From Desarmillaria ectypa (Eukaryota; Basidiomycota; Agaricomycetes; Agaricales; Physalacriaceae): a stretch of DNA of 64,000 bases. The notes beneath the pieces were generated by a model. That model had not been told where the DNA came from. It saw nothing but the letters and a program-made list of their open reading frames with translations, and did not search any database. The stretch covers positions 4,278,001 through 4,342,000 of the forward strand of contig JAUDYN010000002.1 in the NCBI GenBank assembly GCA_030407005.1, written 5' to 3'. Below are positions 36,538 through 49,096 of this stretch, piece by piece (position 1 is the first letter of the stretch; every line of letters begins with the position of its first letter). The translations under genes were made by a program, and so were the position numbers.

Positions 36538-39500
36538 CCACAATGAGCAAGAACAATTGGATAAATTCCTAGATAAAAATCTCAACTCTGGGCAAATTCA
36601 TCCCTCAAAATCCCCATTCACTTCCCCCTTCTTTTTCATCAAAAAGAAAGATGGTTCTCTACATCTGGTTCAAGATTATCAAAAATTGAATGAAATGACA
36701 ATCAAGAATCAGTATTGCCTTCCCCTAATCTCAGAACTCATCAACAAGCTACAAGAAGCCAAGTATTTCTCAAAACTGGATGTTAGATGGGGATATAACA
36801 ATGTATGCATCCATGATGGAGATGAAGAAAAAGCAGCATTCTGAACTAACCAAGGGCTCTTTGAGCCTACGGTCATGTTCTTTGGTCTCACTAATTCACC
36901 AGCCACATTCCAGTGGATGATGAATGATATCTTCAAAGACCTTATTGCAGGAGGAAAGGTCACCATCTATCTTGATGACATTCTCATCTTCACAAAATCC
37001 CTTTCAGAGCATAGAACTATCATACAACAAGTCCTCCAATGACTCTGCGAGAACAAGCTATTTCTCAAGGCCGAGAAATGTGAATTCAAAGTACTTGAGA
37101 CCAAGTACTTAGGAGTGATCATCAGCAAAGATGCGATCCATATGGATTCCATCAAAGTAGCTGGAATTGCAGAATGGCTAACCCCTATGAAGAAAAAGGA
37201 ACTCCAATCCTTTTTAGGGTTCACCAACTTCTATCAAAAATTCATTCATGACTATTCTAAAATAGTCAGACCCTTAATCCAGTTAACTGGCAAAGTCGAC
37301 TGGACATGGGGATCTGAACAAGAACAGGCATTCACTCAAATCAAAACCCTGATGACTACCAATGTTGTTCTAACAATTCCTTCAGATGAAGGACAATTCA
37401 GAGTAGAAGCAGACTCCAGTGACGGAGCAATTGGCACTGTTCTCTCCCAAGAACAAAGTGGCAAATAGAGACCAGTTGCATTCATGTCAAAAGCCTTGAC
37501 TACAATCAAACAAAACTATGAAATATATGACAAAGAGCTACTAGCCATCATGCTAGCGCTAGACAAATGGCAACACTATTTGATGGGTGCCAAGGAGGAA
37601 ATTGAGATCTGGACAGACCATCAGAATCTCTAATATTTCCACAAACCACAGAAGTTGAACCATCGACAAGCCTGATGGGTCACTGAACTAGCTGAATACC
37701 ATTTCATTCTCCAACACAAGGCAGGAACAGTGAAGAAGAAGGCTGACCTCCTCAGTCAATGTGATGACCACAATCAAGGAAAGGAAGACAACCAAGACAT
37801 AGTCATTTTATCACCAAAACACTTCTGGACACTCATGTTACCTAGCTATAATGAGCAAATCACATGAATCAAAGACATTCCATGACAGTGGGATGTTAGG
37901 ACCCTGTCTATACATGTGACTTGGGACATAAGTGTCTCTCTGGGCTGTCTCGCATTCAGACAATCACCTGTGAATGAGAGGTAGACTTTAGTCTTTGGTG
38001 TGGTGCAGTAGAAGGTATATGAATCTAATTTAGTCAAAAGGTAGAGTACAACAGTGTAAACTACTCTACTTATATATTAGAAATACAGTGTTTATTAATA
38101 AATGAAATGGTATCATCCAGGAGGAAACAGTGTGTGAGTTGGATGGATCATAGATGAATAAGAGTGAAATAGGGTAGGAATCAATGAAACTGGGGTGGTT
38201 GTCAGTGAATCTGTTGATACTGACTGTGATAAGATGTGTTGGTGTCATGGATATGACAGGACAAGATAAGATAATGGAAAATCATAACATGGGAACAGTG
38301 GGATTCAGGGATTAAAAAATCCCTTAATCACAAATGAGGAATAACCAAAAAGGATGAACTACTTTGGTATGATGGACACATCTATATTCCAAAGGATGAA
38401 AGTCTTCAAGGGGAAATTATTGCCCAACACCATGATCACATAACTGTTGGACATCCCAGAATTGCCAAAACTACTGAATTAATTCTATGAGATTATTGGT
38501 GGCCCAAGGCAAAATGAGATGTAGAAACCTACATCAAAGGATGTGAAGTATGCCAAAGAACCAAGAGCCATAATCAGGCAAAAGCTGCCCCATTATATCC
38601 AAACATTATTCCAGAAGCTCCCTGGACTCACATTTCCATCGATATGATCACCAGACTACCAGAATTGGAAGGCTATGATGCTTTACTTGTTATTGTCAAC
38701 TGATTCTCCAAGAACGTCATTCCTGTCCCTTGTCATGAAGAACTCTCCACCAAAGGATGGGCACATATATTGTGAAGTCACATTTACACTAAATATGGAA
38801 TGCCCCAAGTCATCATTTTGGACTGAGGTCCCCAGTTCATATCCACATTCATGAAGGAACTCTACAGAATGTTGGATATAATGCAGAATGCATCCACTGC
38901 ATACCATCCTCAAACTGATGGACAGACTGAATGAGTGAATCAGGAGATTGAAAAATATCTCAGGATTTTTGTCAACCACCAACAAACTGACTGGGTAGAA
39001 AAGTTACCACTCGCAGAATTTGCACATAATAACCAAGTGTGCTCAGCAACAGGGAAAAGTCCATTCATGGCCCTATATGGAAGAAATCCCCAACTCATCC
39101 CTGACTCCATGCAAAAAATGCAATTCGCAAACTCCTCCACAGTGGAATTCGCAGAAACAATGGCCCAAGTCCACAAAGAGGTTCATGATGCTTTGGAAAA
39201 AGCAGTGACACAAATGAAGGCACAATACAACAAAATGAAACAGCCACCATGGGAATATCAAATGGGTGATCAGGTCTGGCTTGATACAACCAATCTCCAC
39301 CTTCCATGACCCAAGAAAAAACTGGATAACAAGCAAACAGGTCCATTCAAAATCATCAAAAAAACTGGAGCAGCAGCATACAAACTAAAACTGCCACCAC
39401 ACTGGAAGATACACCCCTGATTCAATGAAAAACTGCTAACCCCATATGTCGCACCTTCATTTCCAAACCAACAACAACCACTGCCTCCCCCTCCTGACCT

Positions 39501-39933
39501 TGTCGATGGACAGGAGGAATACAAAATTAAAGAAACCTTGGACTCTCACACATGTCAAGTACAAGCAAAAAGAGGACAACCATCCAAGACAGTTACCAAC
39601 TATCTAGTCAAATGGAAAGGATGGACCAGGGAACACAACTCATGGGTCTGAGAAACAGAAATGACAAATGCAAAAGATGCAATTCTAGAGTATGAAGCTA
39701 ATGTTAACCACACTCTACACACCACCAAAATCATAACAAAGGACAAAACCATAACTTGTTTAGTCGATCATGAATACTCAGACAATGGAGATGTTGCTTA
39801 CCTGGCCAAATGCAAGGATGGACTCCAGAAATGGATCATCAACCCAGATGAAAATGTATGGAAATTGCTAATTGACCAATACTGGGTTAATCAAGCAAAA
39901 TCGCAACTTGAATCCCCTGAAGAAGAACCATAG
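36538..39933 (+). pseudogene. pol: Ty3/gypsy chromovirus pol (RT, RNase H, integrase, chromodomain)
   Basis: One reading frame runs from the RT fingers (KSPFTSPFFFIKKKDGSL) through the catalytic YLDDILIF, the RNase H region (EADSSDGAIGTVLSQEQ; WTDHQNL), the integrase zinc region (HHDHITVGHPRIAKT...CEVCQRTK), the DDE core ([19 protein letters not shown]) and a C-terminal chromodomain (YLVKWKGW). Gag, protease and the 5' LTR are missing because copy B abuts at 36537. The frame contains 17 stops: TGA at 36842, 37040, 37673, 37865, 37883, 38335, 38488, 38515, 38701, 38773, 38824, 38932, 39307, 39418 and 39649, TAG at 37466 and TAA at 37631. No frameshift is found once the solo LTR plus its 5-bp duplication (401 nt) is removed. 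Most TGAs sit where the family has Arg. The copy is dead. Confidence 0.92.
37894..38289 (-). repeat. Solo LTR nested in pol, with TSD TGGGA
   Basis: 396 bp, TGTTAGGACC...AATCATAACA, reverse orientation of the gypsy LTR type (its end reads as the LTR start TGTTATGATTTTCC). It is flanked by TGGGA at 37889-37893 and 38290-38294. Removing LTR plus one TGGGA restores the pol frame exactly. It inserted after pol and recombined to a solo LTR. Confidence 0.93.
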
Positions 39934-39953
39934 CAGTCGGGATGACTGCTTTA

Positions 39954-39965
39954 ACAAGGGGGTAA
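39954..39965 (+). other. Polypurine tract of the gypsy element
   Basis: 'aacaagggggta' lies directly before the 3' LTR start (TGTTACG at 39966), where plus-strand DNA synthesis is primed in LTR elements. Confidence 0.7.
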
Positions 39966-40358
39966 TGTTACGATTTTTCCATTATCTAATCATTTTCACA
40001 TCAGAATGCTTACACATTCCATCCATATTCAAATCATTCACACCCACTCATTCCTATCAAACCTCTCCTATCTGATGTATTCCAAATCTTTACCATATGG
40101 TTGGTCCACGGTCACCTGACTCTCAACATTGCATGCATGAACTCTCACATTTCATCTATTAATAAACACCATACTTTCATATATAAGTAGCCAGACTTTG
40201 TACTTAGTCTCTATCTTCTGACTAAATTGCATCTATACACCATCTTCTACACACATCTAAAGACCGCAGCCACAACTTATACTGGGTGATTGTTCGAATG
40301 TGTAACAGCCCAAAAGTCATGCTGGTCCCAAGATCACATGTTAGATCGGGCCGTAACA
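39966..40358 (+). repeat. 3' LTR of the gypsy element
   Basis: 393 bp from TGTTACGATTTTTCC to GGGCCGTAACA, with an internal 'catatataagtag' promoter motif. Nearly identical, on the opposite strand, to the solo LTR at 58482-58874; this copy keeps CpGs that the other has lost. Confidence 0.9.
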
Positions 40359-42897
40359 GTAAGTGCACATAGAGGAGGGAGGAGTTTACACTGCAATTCT
40401 TTTCTTGGGGATTACTGGTGGAATAGGAGAGCAGGTGTAGGAAAAGTGATTATCTAGCACCAGCAGTGCAGGCAGATTTGAGTGAAAAGCAAACAGGAGA
40501 AAGCAAATGTCAAGATGAAGGAAAAACAATGGGTGTTTTGAAGTGCAAAGATTAACTTGATTCACAGCATTCGACTCATGTTGTACCACTCAATTTTAAG
40601 AAATCGAGTTCCATGTCATGTACTGGAGATCTGTGGTGAGTATGACAACATGAGAACCTGACCAATGACAAGTAAACATTCAGAACAAACCTTGGCCTGC
40701 CCCTAGGACTCCAGCCATGCTCATTTTCCACTTGAGTACTATCCGGATGGCAATCACCTGTCGCTCCTACAGCAAATTCAAATAGAGGACCATATGAATA
40801 TAGGAATCACTTGCAAACCGCAGTTCTACATGTGTGACCAGTAAAAATGATAACACTACCCCAGCTAGTCCAGCAAAACATATCATGGTGCTCACTTGAC
40901 TTCAGCCAGGAGCTCGTCTAGTTTGAGCTGAGCTTTTGGATCCAAAGAATTGTGGGCTTTGACTGCAAAGTGTAAATCAAAGGCATCAAGATGTAGAAAG
41001 GACAAACCCTACGGAGAAACTCATAAGATCCCACCTTCCTTCTCCTGATAGTGCATCCTTGGCCTTCTCGTCAATGAGCTGCTTTGAAAGCTCGGTTGAG
41101 AGATTCTTCGTCATGACTGCATGGGCCATGCTTCCAGCAAGGAAGATAATTCAATGGTCGCCATAGAAAGAACGCCGATTTTGAAAGGATGCCAAAGACG
41201 TCGAAGCCGCACACAAACACTATAGCTTAATATATTTCTGAATTGGCTGTGGGTATGCGTTACTGCAGTGTTACAGATTTCTGAAAAACATCATCAGCAT
41301 GAGCCAATGAAATGGGTAGGCGAGACGCACTATTACACTGCATGACATCTCTTCTTCCTTGCTCCTCACAGTTTCCTGTCACTACCTTTGCACAAGTTTT
41401 ATCCACAAGCAGTAGCTGTGAAGAATCTGATCACCTTGAGAGCTTGACAGTTCGGGTGTGTGTTGAAATGTCGTCTCCTGGATCATGTAGCGATATAATG
41501 AGATGTCAGCTCCAGTGCAGAACTTCTGGGAACGGATGAAAGGCTGGATATGAACGGTCTCTGTTGTGCTGAGAATAAACGATCAGCGACACAAGAACAG
41601 ATTATGGCCAAATGTTTGGATTTACCTTCCATTCTTCATTTCGCGGCCCTCTGTAGCGGTCGGCTGTGCATCCGCATAAATACCATATCGCTGCTCGTTG
41701 TCAGTGTACGTCACTGTGTGGAAGAGGCACTGCTGACCAACGGACAATTTCTCTGGCTAGTACCCAGTACGTGTCCCCTGCAAAGGAAGGCGAGTTAAAA
41801 ACGATAAAAAAAAACCGTGCTACAAGCAAAGGCAGAGCGGAAACTCACAAGCTTTCAGACGTGAAGGAACCTCAGGATTCAGTACTCAGAAGCTACATCA
41901 TACACAACCAACCGTATTCCCGTTGACCCCAACGTGAGCATGTCCAACTCTGTTGTGTCTGCAGGCCTATATCCTGTCTATATACATCCACCTCCTTCGT
42001 GGTGGGATAATTCTTCTAAGGACGCGTGAACGCCCATGTTAGACCGTGCGAATGAAGCTTGAAAAGGGGAGATATCGAATAAACGAATTCGACGATGGTG
42101 GTGGTCGAAGAGAGACGCGTCGGGCCCGACTAACCGGTTAATTTGACTTCCTACCACCATCATGGACGCGACACCTCCCTCTTTTCTGGGAAATTTTTCC
42201 TCTGTCTACCCTCTTCTTTCAGTAGTAAATTAATATGGCTCTTTATCACATACTTCTACTGGCCAGACTGTATCTCATGTCGGATGAAGAAGATCTGATT
42301 TTTGGGGTATCAGGATTCAGGTACGTTCTTAGTACGACGGACATATCGTGAAAGCTGACTATTTTATTTTGCAGCAATTTCTTAGATAATGCTTCTATGT
42401 GCTTGATATGATGTACTACCCTCGAAGTCCCCTTCGTTCAATTGGAGAGTGCTGTGACATACGAGAGCAAAAAGGAGACTCTGAAGGAACCTGTTGGCTG
42501 GGCGCCGCTCTCTATCCTAACGACGCAATCTTTGTCGGTGTTAGTCCGTGCCATGATGGTATGGGGTGAATATTACTGCGTTTTTGGCTGCCATTGAATC
42601 ATTCAAAATCTTGACGGCCAAGCTTGGGAAGGATAACATCATGAAAGCAGCGCGAATGGTCGAACTCGCCTACACCATTCGCTTTTTTTTCAGACGGCGG
42701 CTTTCTTGACGAGGTTGCTGTTACACGTTATGTGAATGTGCGAATCATAATAGTATGGTACGTCTCTCATAAAGCACACAAAGAGGGTAAAACATTGTCA
42801 TTATCGAATCATACAAGGAACGACTTTTGCGACCAATATAAAACTGTTACATATTCACTCCACTTGATTCAGAGTGTAAGCCCAATGGCTTCAAGAC
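40359..42897. other. CpG-containing island, no supported gene
   Basis: CpG returns here. Around 40900-41190 the minus strand has a coding-like stretch (ATG, then NLSTELSKQLIDEKAKDAL, a GT-AG intron and LDPKAQLKLDELLAEVK), but the two parts are not in phase across the visible splice sites. 42160-42730 has fragments of open frame without a family. Confidence 0.4.
42110..42330 (+). repeat. Diverged copy of repeat X
   Basis: Shares 'ccatcatggacg' and the following C/T-rich 'taccctcttcttt' layout with 47740-47960 and (reverse) 55370-55570. The similarity is broken and the boundaries are approximate. Confidence 0.45.
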
Positions 42898-44804
42898 CTA
42901 GTACGTTCCCCCAGAGATCTATAACCTATGTCAGGGAGACGTTTCGGAAGTGAAGGAAGGAAGAAGACATACAATGGCCGCATCAGGAGTGATCGTTCCA
43001 GCTGAACCACCAGTAACTGTAAGCTCAGAGAAATCCCACTTCCTGCGAAGGGCCGCGTTTAACACCATTCCAATATCATTGCAGAAAGTTGATTTACCCT
43101 GAGCAGTTGCCGCAGTTAACAGTGACTCGCTTCGCCCCGTCTGTGACCCTACAAGTGCATGAGTACAGAGTCAAAGAGCAGAGGTCAATGAGAGCCACAG
43201 CTTACTTGACTGTAGTAGCGCTGCCAGTGAAGTTCACGCCTCTGTAAAGGAATGGATCATCCGACCAAATTATTTCATGCACGCAAAGGCTACTCACGAA
43301 ATAGGACCGCCAGTCCCAGGAGTACCATCGTCATTGGGGTATGACTGTGAGATCAAGACGCCGTATGCGGTGACACCGCTGATAGTGTTGCTGTAAAGAA
43401 TGGGTTAGTATAGTGTCTTAGAAGAAGACGAGGTAGTATTCACCCATCGTACGTGACGCCTGACACCCCAGCGCCTGTGGCTGCCGCTTGGACCTTTATT
43501 CTGCAATTCACGCGACATCAGAACATCAAGCGAAGGGGAAAAAAGTGTGGTCATACCTGAGTCCATACATAGAGTTCGTAACAGTGTTTCCAGAGATGGT
43601 CACGCCGGTGACTGTTTCGCCAGTAGCAATGGAACCAACAGAAATCCCATGGCCTCCAGAGCACTGGTTGTTTTTGAAACTAAACAGTGTACTTGAGTGA
43701 GACCTCTCACGGACTCGAAGGCGGTTACAAACACTTACATGATGTTAGAGCCTGAGTTTATGGCAATACAATCATCTTGGTTCTTGACGATGCAGTTTTG
43801 GATCGTAACAGTGTCAGCAGAAACGTCGAAACCCTGCAGATCCATAAGCCCTGCTCAATTATTAGAATCAAGGTTCACATTTACGTCGGTATTGTGACCA
43901 AGGCTGTTGGTGTCACCAGCACTATTGTCGACCTAGAGACAGCAGATGAGTCCACCAAGATACAAACATAGAACCACGGCGTTGTACGGTAATGGTGTCG
44001 AAGGTGAGTCCGTTGCTATTACCAATAGAGACGGCTTGTGCGGGGCTGTTCAAGACCTATCGCTAGTGTTAGCCTTATCTACAAAGAGGGGAAAGGAAGC
44101 CTTACCGTGAATTGAGAGTACGTGCCGGAGCCCTTAAACCTAGATCAATGTTAGAACATTTGAACATAATATGTAATGAAAGAGCCCACTTCAATAAGGG
44201 ATGGGGTTTAGTGACCCCACCGTTCGAGCCTTTTCCGTCCCAGTAGGAGGCACCGTTTCCCTGAGCAAAATATTTTACAAGAGAAGGCGTGACCACTAGC
44301 TCGACTTACGTCAAACTTATGTCCTGCACCCTTGAACGTGACATTGTCTCCGTCGATAGTGAACAGGGGACCAGACGCTATGAAGGAAAGATGCGTTGAG
44401 CATTCAACTGGCTTACTCATAAAGTATACGCACTGGAGGTGTTGGCGAACGTGATATCGCCAGTCATAGTGACAGTTGCGCCGGCTTGGGGCTGTTGAAG
44501 GTATATATGAGCGAGTGCGTCAAACACCAAAAAGTACGGGATATTACTGAGAGTATCAAGGTGCCTATGAAATACGCATGTCAGCAAGAAGACACTCGAA
44601 AGAGAAGATGTCATCCAGCTTACTTCCACTCGGGACAGTGAACGAATTGATGGTGACCGACGAGCAGCTCGATATCGAGGAAGCGGCGGCAACGGAGTCA
44701 ACAACGCAGCCCGCACGCGCTTCAAGGTCCTTTGCTGGCAGAGCCGACACGAGCGCGAGCACGGTAGTAGTTAAGATAAATTGGTAGAATGCGTGTCCGA
44801 ACAT
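42898..44804 (-). CDS. GH28 endo-polygalacturonase, secreted
   Basis: ATG at 44804 begins a signal peptide (MFGHAFYQFILTTTVLALVSALP) and a short pro-region (KDLEARA). The mature protein is spread over about a dozen GT-AG exons. Family motifs appear in order: GPLFTIDGDNVTFKGAGHKFDGNGASYWDG, GHNTDGFDVS and QDDCIAINSG (three catalytic Asp), GGHGISVGS (catalytic His), NSMYGLRIK (substrate Arg-Lys), and CGNCSGKWDFSELTVTGG near the end. I place the stop at TAG 42898-42900 after the last splice (ISGGTY); reading on without that splice would end at 42931. One exon is only 17 nt (44548-44564). It hydrolyses pectic polygalacturonan outside the cell. The gene looks intact although it sits between transposons. 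Confidence 0.88.
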
Positions 44805-47689
44805 TTGGCAGAGATGTGAAGAGAAGCAAAGGATGCTGGTTACTCTGCCAGAAGAGCATGCATTAAATACTACAGCGCTGGATGAACCACGGAGGTTTAT
44901 TAGTATGATATTGGTAGTAAGATGATGGCAAGGTCGTCGAGCCATTGATTTGCGCGGATAAAATGCTCTGGAGAATTCCCGGTCGCCACCCTTGTGAACT
45001 TGCCCAAATCAGGGAGTCCGGCCTGATTTTAGTTGGACCATGGAAATCCTCTCTGATACTAATATTCACAATTAAATGAGCCAAATGCTAGTCTTGAGTA
45101 TAAAAACTCACCCGAAATTTGGGCTCTGCTAAGGACCGGAATTTTTATGGATCACGTCCGTGTCCATTGCTTTGTCCGCTATCTCTAATTCGTTGCATGT
45201 GGCTGATAGAATGGAATCCTTTTGCCGGTATGTTTCGTGTATCCTCATAGGCATTGTAAGCATAAATGGCACTATGTCTATGCTTCAGGGCCTTCCCATC
45301 AATCCGACCGTGTCTATCTTTGGAGATGAGATTCGAACAAATATCAGAGTAATCAAACTAACCCTCATTGTCCCTACATCACAGGATCACTTCGACGCAT
45401 CTGTACTTCAAATGATGAATGCTACATAACCTCTCCAGACCGGATTAGGTAGCATCTCTTCTTCGAGAATCATCCAGACCATCCCTGTAGCAATGCGAGT
45501 CCGACGCGAAGAACCGTTCCTCGGAGAAATAAAAAAATGTTGCTATTTATAGACGACAGTTTTCACCTCTGACTAAAAAGGGGCAACGAGGATGAGTGGA
45601 GGGACTCTGTACTTCCACATCTTGTATACTGCGTCCGGCGTAAGTGGTACCGGGCCTTGTAATGATGGTGATGATGACGTGCCGCCCGTGCTCCAGTTGA
45701 CGATTACCAAGGATAATTGCCCTTTAGGTGATTTTCTTCACCTTTCAAATGAGGGGAACGGCTTAAAAGACAAAATAAGCGAAATAAATGATGCGGGTTC
45801 CATATGTTACCGTGTGTACAATTGTGTACAATTGTGTACCGCGTCTCTGATAGACTATTGAGGTCATTATGTGAGAATAAGAAGCGAGCAAGCGTATTTA
45901 CCATATTTAACACTTACACGCCAACAATCCATTCATAATGACACGGCTTTCTGATCATAAGTTCGTGTGGATGGTGCTGGTGTTGGTGTTTGTATCGGCA
46001 CAAGTCCTCGCTTATTTCTGTTGCTTGCCAATCTGCAACGATGCCGATATTAGCTTCGGCACCGAACCATGGTGTTGTTTCTGAAGCGATGTCAGAGGCT
46101 ATCACGAGATACGCCGACAGAAAACCACCAAATGGCACGTGCCACACTATCGTAAATTTTTTCACGCTGGTGTCGCCACATACTCGCAAGCCAGTAATGG
46201 ACAAGAACAATTACTTGCAGTACCACCCAAGCTGCCATGAGACATGTTCGACAGGGTTGGTCTCATTCGGAGGGGACCGGCCACTCTCGAGCCAGGATTC
46301 GTATGTGAATCAGCGCAGAAACACTTCTGAGGTTGCAATACTGTTATGTGTGGGTCTTTTTGCCCAAAAATCAGGACTGAAAAACCGGTGCCGTTTTGGG
46401 CCGGTCTTTGGCTTGAAGGTTTAGGTACCAAAAGGTCTTGACAAATATAGTGCGGTTTGTACCTATTTTTCGTATCTGTATTTTAGCCAAGAAGAGCGAA
46501 TGAAAAACGCGCGGTCTTTGGACAGGTTTTATACAGATCTTCGATCTGGTCTTCGCCCAAGAAAGACATGTCGAAAGACTCCAATCTTATGGCAGGTTTG
46601 TGGTGAGTCTTTTGAGCAGAAAAATCTGAGGGAAAAAACAAAGGAAGGGACACCAAAGACCGGTATAACTCACCAAAAACCTGCCGTAATATTTATGGGT
46701 CTCTCGATGTCTTCCTTGGGTGAAGACCATATTGAGTACCTGTATAAAACTGGCCCAAATACCGCGCGTTTTTCATTCGATCCTCTTGGGTCTATCTGTC
46801 ATCGGGGTAATGGTCCCCGTCGTCGCATCAATCCTGTGCCCTTCCTTGTACATTCCTATCTTCTCTGAAACTACCTATCAGACTGTCTTGTTCTGTATTG
46901 CTTGGCCGCGGCATTGGTTGACCGTTGGTGCCAATGAATTGGGCCTAAGAAGAAGAGTTCTTTGAAGAATGCTAACTTTCCTTTCGAAGTACTCTGCATC
47001 GGACGATAAACGAAGACCATCCAGGCAATAGATGTTCATTTCTCCGAGCTACATTGATTTGCGATAGCGTAAAAAACCCAGCTTGTGTGGAAAGACTAAG
47101 TTATTTGAGGAAGTCGCGTATATTTCCTTAGGCCAGTTACGGTAGACCACTATATTACGTGTTGTTACCAGGGCAAATTAGACAAGTGTCCCAAACCCAG
47201 GAATATCAGCATTCCTATGGTCGCAAACATCAGCCCGGACTCTGCCTACAAATTAATAACATAAACTCGCCTCTACTCTGCTCAGTTTGCCATGAAGGCC
47301 TTAGTCACCCACGGAGCTGCAGCATCATCAACATGACTCTTCAGCGATACCGGGAGAAGAGACAGACCTTCAAGTCCCATTACATACTTCGCGTACGGCA
47401 GCTCAAAAGATACCATCTTTCACTCCATGCAAAACGTTCAAAATCTATGTCCATGGCACTGAAACCGCTTGATAGCGAGCCCGGTCAGGGGCATATGGGA
47501 CGAAACTGAAATCGTAATAAGCCTCTTTGGGGCATGAACATATAGAGAGTTATAGTAACACACGGAAGCTTGTAAACAAATGGTGGAGTGGAAATGACGC
47601 CTCACTGTCACCGTCTTTAGTCACCCAAGCAGTGCATTTGTATTGCAGTTCATTGTATTCAGCATCGAATTTCAGAAGAGTCTAGCATT
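44805..47689. other. Intergenic island DNA, no supported gene
   Basis: Holds the polygalacturonase promoter and about 2.5 kb of unassigned sequence that still has CpG. 45813-45840 is a short tandem repeat (GTGTACAATT units). 46345-46740 is rich in GGTCTT/AAGACC motifs in both orientations. Frames up to 144 codons (45990-46424) have no motif. Confidence 0.45.
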
Positions 47690-48066
47690 CACATCGAAAA
47701 AAAAACAGTGCGTCATCATTAAAGAATGCAGGACTCCGGACAATGAGAGTCGGGCAGAAGACAGTCGGCCCAATTACCCAGTTGCGGCCTCTTTGCTTCC
47801 TACTACCATCATGGACGTGACTCCTCTCCTTCACCTACCCTCTTCTTTCCACAATAAACCAATATTTTGGCATATAACCATGTCTACTGTCAATATTTAT
47901 ATATCAGGTCCTTGGAGAGCATTGCAAAATCTTCTTTTGGATTTTGGGTATCAGGTGCATTCCTTCATAGGGCATGCATACTGTAAAGGTTGACCATTCT
48001 CTTCCACAGAGATTTCTTGGATATTTTTGCTAGCAAGATAGCTTCTCTGTGCTCCAGACTGCCTAC
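47690..48066 (+). repeat. Repeat X, uninterrupted copy
   Basis: Matches the reverse complement of 55262-55637 at high identity over about 375 bp, including 'aaaaaaaacagtg', 'catggacgtgactcctctcc' and 'tgctagcaagatagcttctc' (one base differs in the partner). At its left end it reads on into 'atgctaga' on the minus strand, where the other copy is cut by a terminal repeat, so it gives the empty-site sequence. Confidence 0.75.
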
Positions 48067-48526
48067 TGCTGTCTAGCAGGTTCTCTTTGTTTAACTTGAG
48101 GACATGGGTCAAACAATGGTTTGCAGGAGTACTTAAAAAAGCAAAAGCAAAGAAAACCACAAGTGGAGGGTCATCCTCTATTCTGACAATGTAGCCTTCA
48201 TCAATGCTAGTCTGTGCACTGACTGTATGTGTGAACATTGGTGTTGGTGGGCTGCATCAGTGCATTTTTTTACTGATATGAAACTGTTCTAAGCTCTGAT
48301 TGATATCTTTTGGAAGGCCAATGCTATGAATAAATGCTCACCAAGCACTCTCAAATGCTCCTTGTTGGATGAGAGTCTTCACCAGCATTCATCCAGATCC
48401 CCTCAACTCTATGCCATCCAGCAATCATCACAATCATCCTGAATTACCAGGTTTCCCAGCACCAGTGGCACAAATTTTAACCCCATCAATGACATGGGCA
48501 CTCCTTGACATGACATTGTACATGCT

Positions 48527-48941
48527 TGTTATGATTTTTCCACTTATCTTACCATTGTCACTGTCCCATTATCACTATCTCCCATAGCTATCACCATCAT
48601 CTTGCCTACCTCAGATCACTTCAGCAATTGTACTGTGGCTCATGATGGTCACTCACTGAATGAACCTTTCTTATTGATTCATGCATAGACTGCATGACTA
48701 CTATATCCGCATTTGGACTCCTAGTTTTAGTATATAAGTAGGATAGCTCTCTCTATAAAACCCCAGCCTCCAGCTAAAGTTTATTCATACCAATCCTTCA
48801 CTTCTAGAACTCAGCTAAGACTTAGTCCTTCTTCATCAGGTCTGAAGATCATAGCTGCATTACTCTGGGTGACTGTCCAAATGTGAGACAGTCTGGGGAA
48901 ATAGTGTATGTCTGCAGATCATGTGGAGTTCAAGTCTAACA
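48527..48941 (+). repeat. LTR of the gypsy LTR superfamily
   Basis: 415 bp from TGTTATGATTTTTCC to CAAGTCTAACA with 'agtatataagtagg' inside and the family's 'ctgggtgactgtccaaatg' near the end. Flanks are not duplicated. No internal coding part is attached, so probably a solo or partial copy. Confidence 0.7.
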
Positions 48942-49096
48942 ATTATCTTGAAGCTTTCCCATGGTTTCTTCACTGCCAGCTGTGAAGATACTATATGAAT
49001 GACTCTAAACTTGAACAATGAACAAATGATCACCATTAGCACCACCATAGAGGGTGCTATCCTAATCTTTTTCTTTACCACTCTTATCTTCCTTAT

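Noticed and set aside
36842..39651. Fifteen in-frame TGA codons in pol could mean that TGA is read as an amino acid.
   Set aside because: TGA is used as a true stop in intact genes here (xylanase 32025, zinc-ribbon gene 19407, small gene 23434), and the pol TGAs sit at Arg positions in CpG-depleted DNA, so mutation of CGA explains them.
40900..41190. A small two-exon gene on the minus strand.
   Set aside because: The two coding-like parts are out of phase across the only visible GT-AG intron, and no family was recognised.
45592..47510. Several open frames above 80 codons in the polygalacturonase island.
   Set aside because: Overlapping frames on both strands, no motif, no exon chain.
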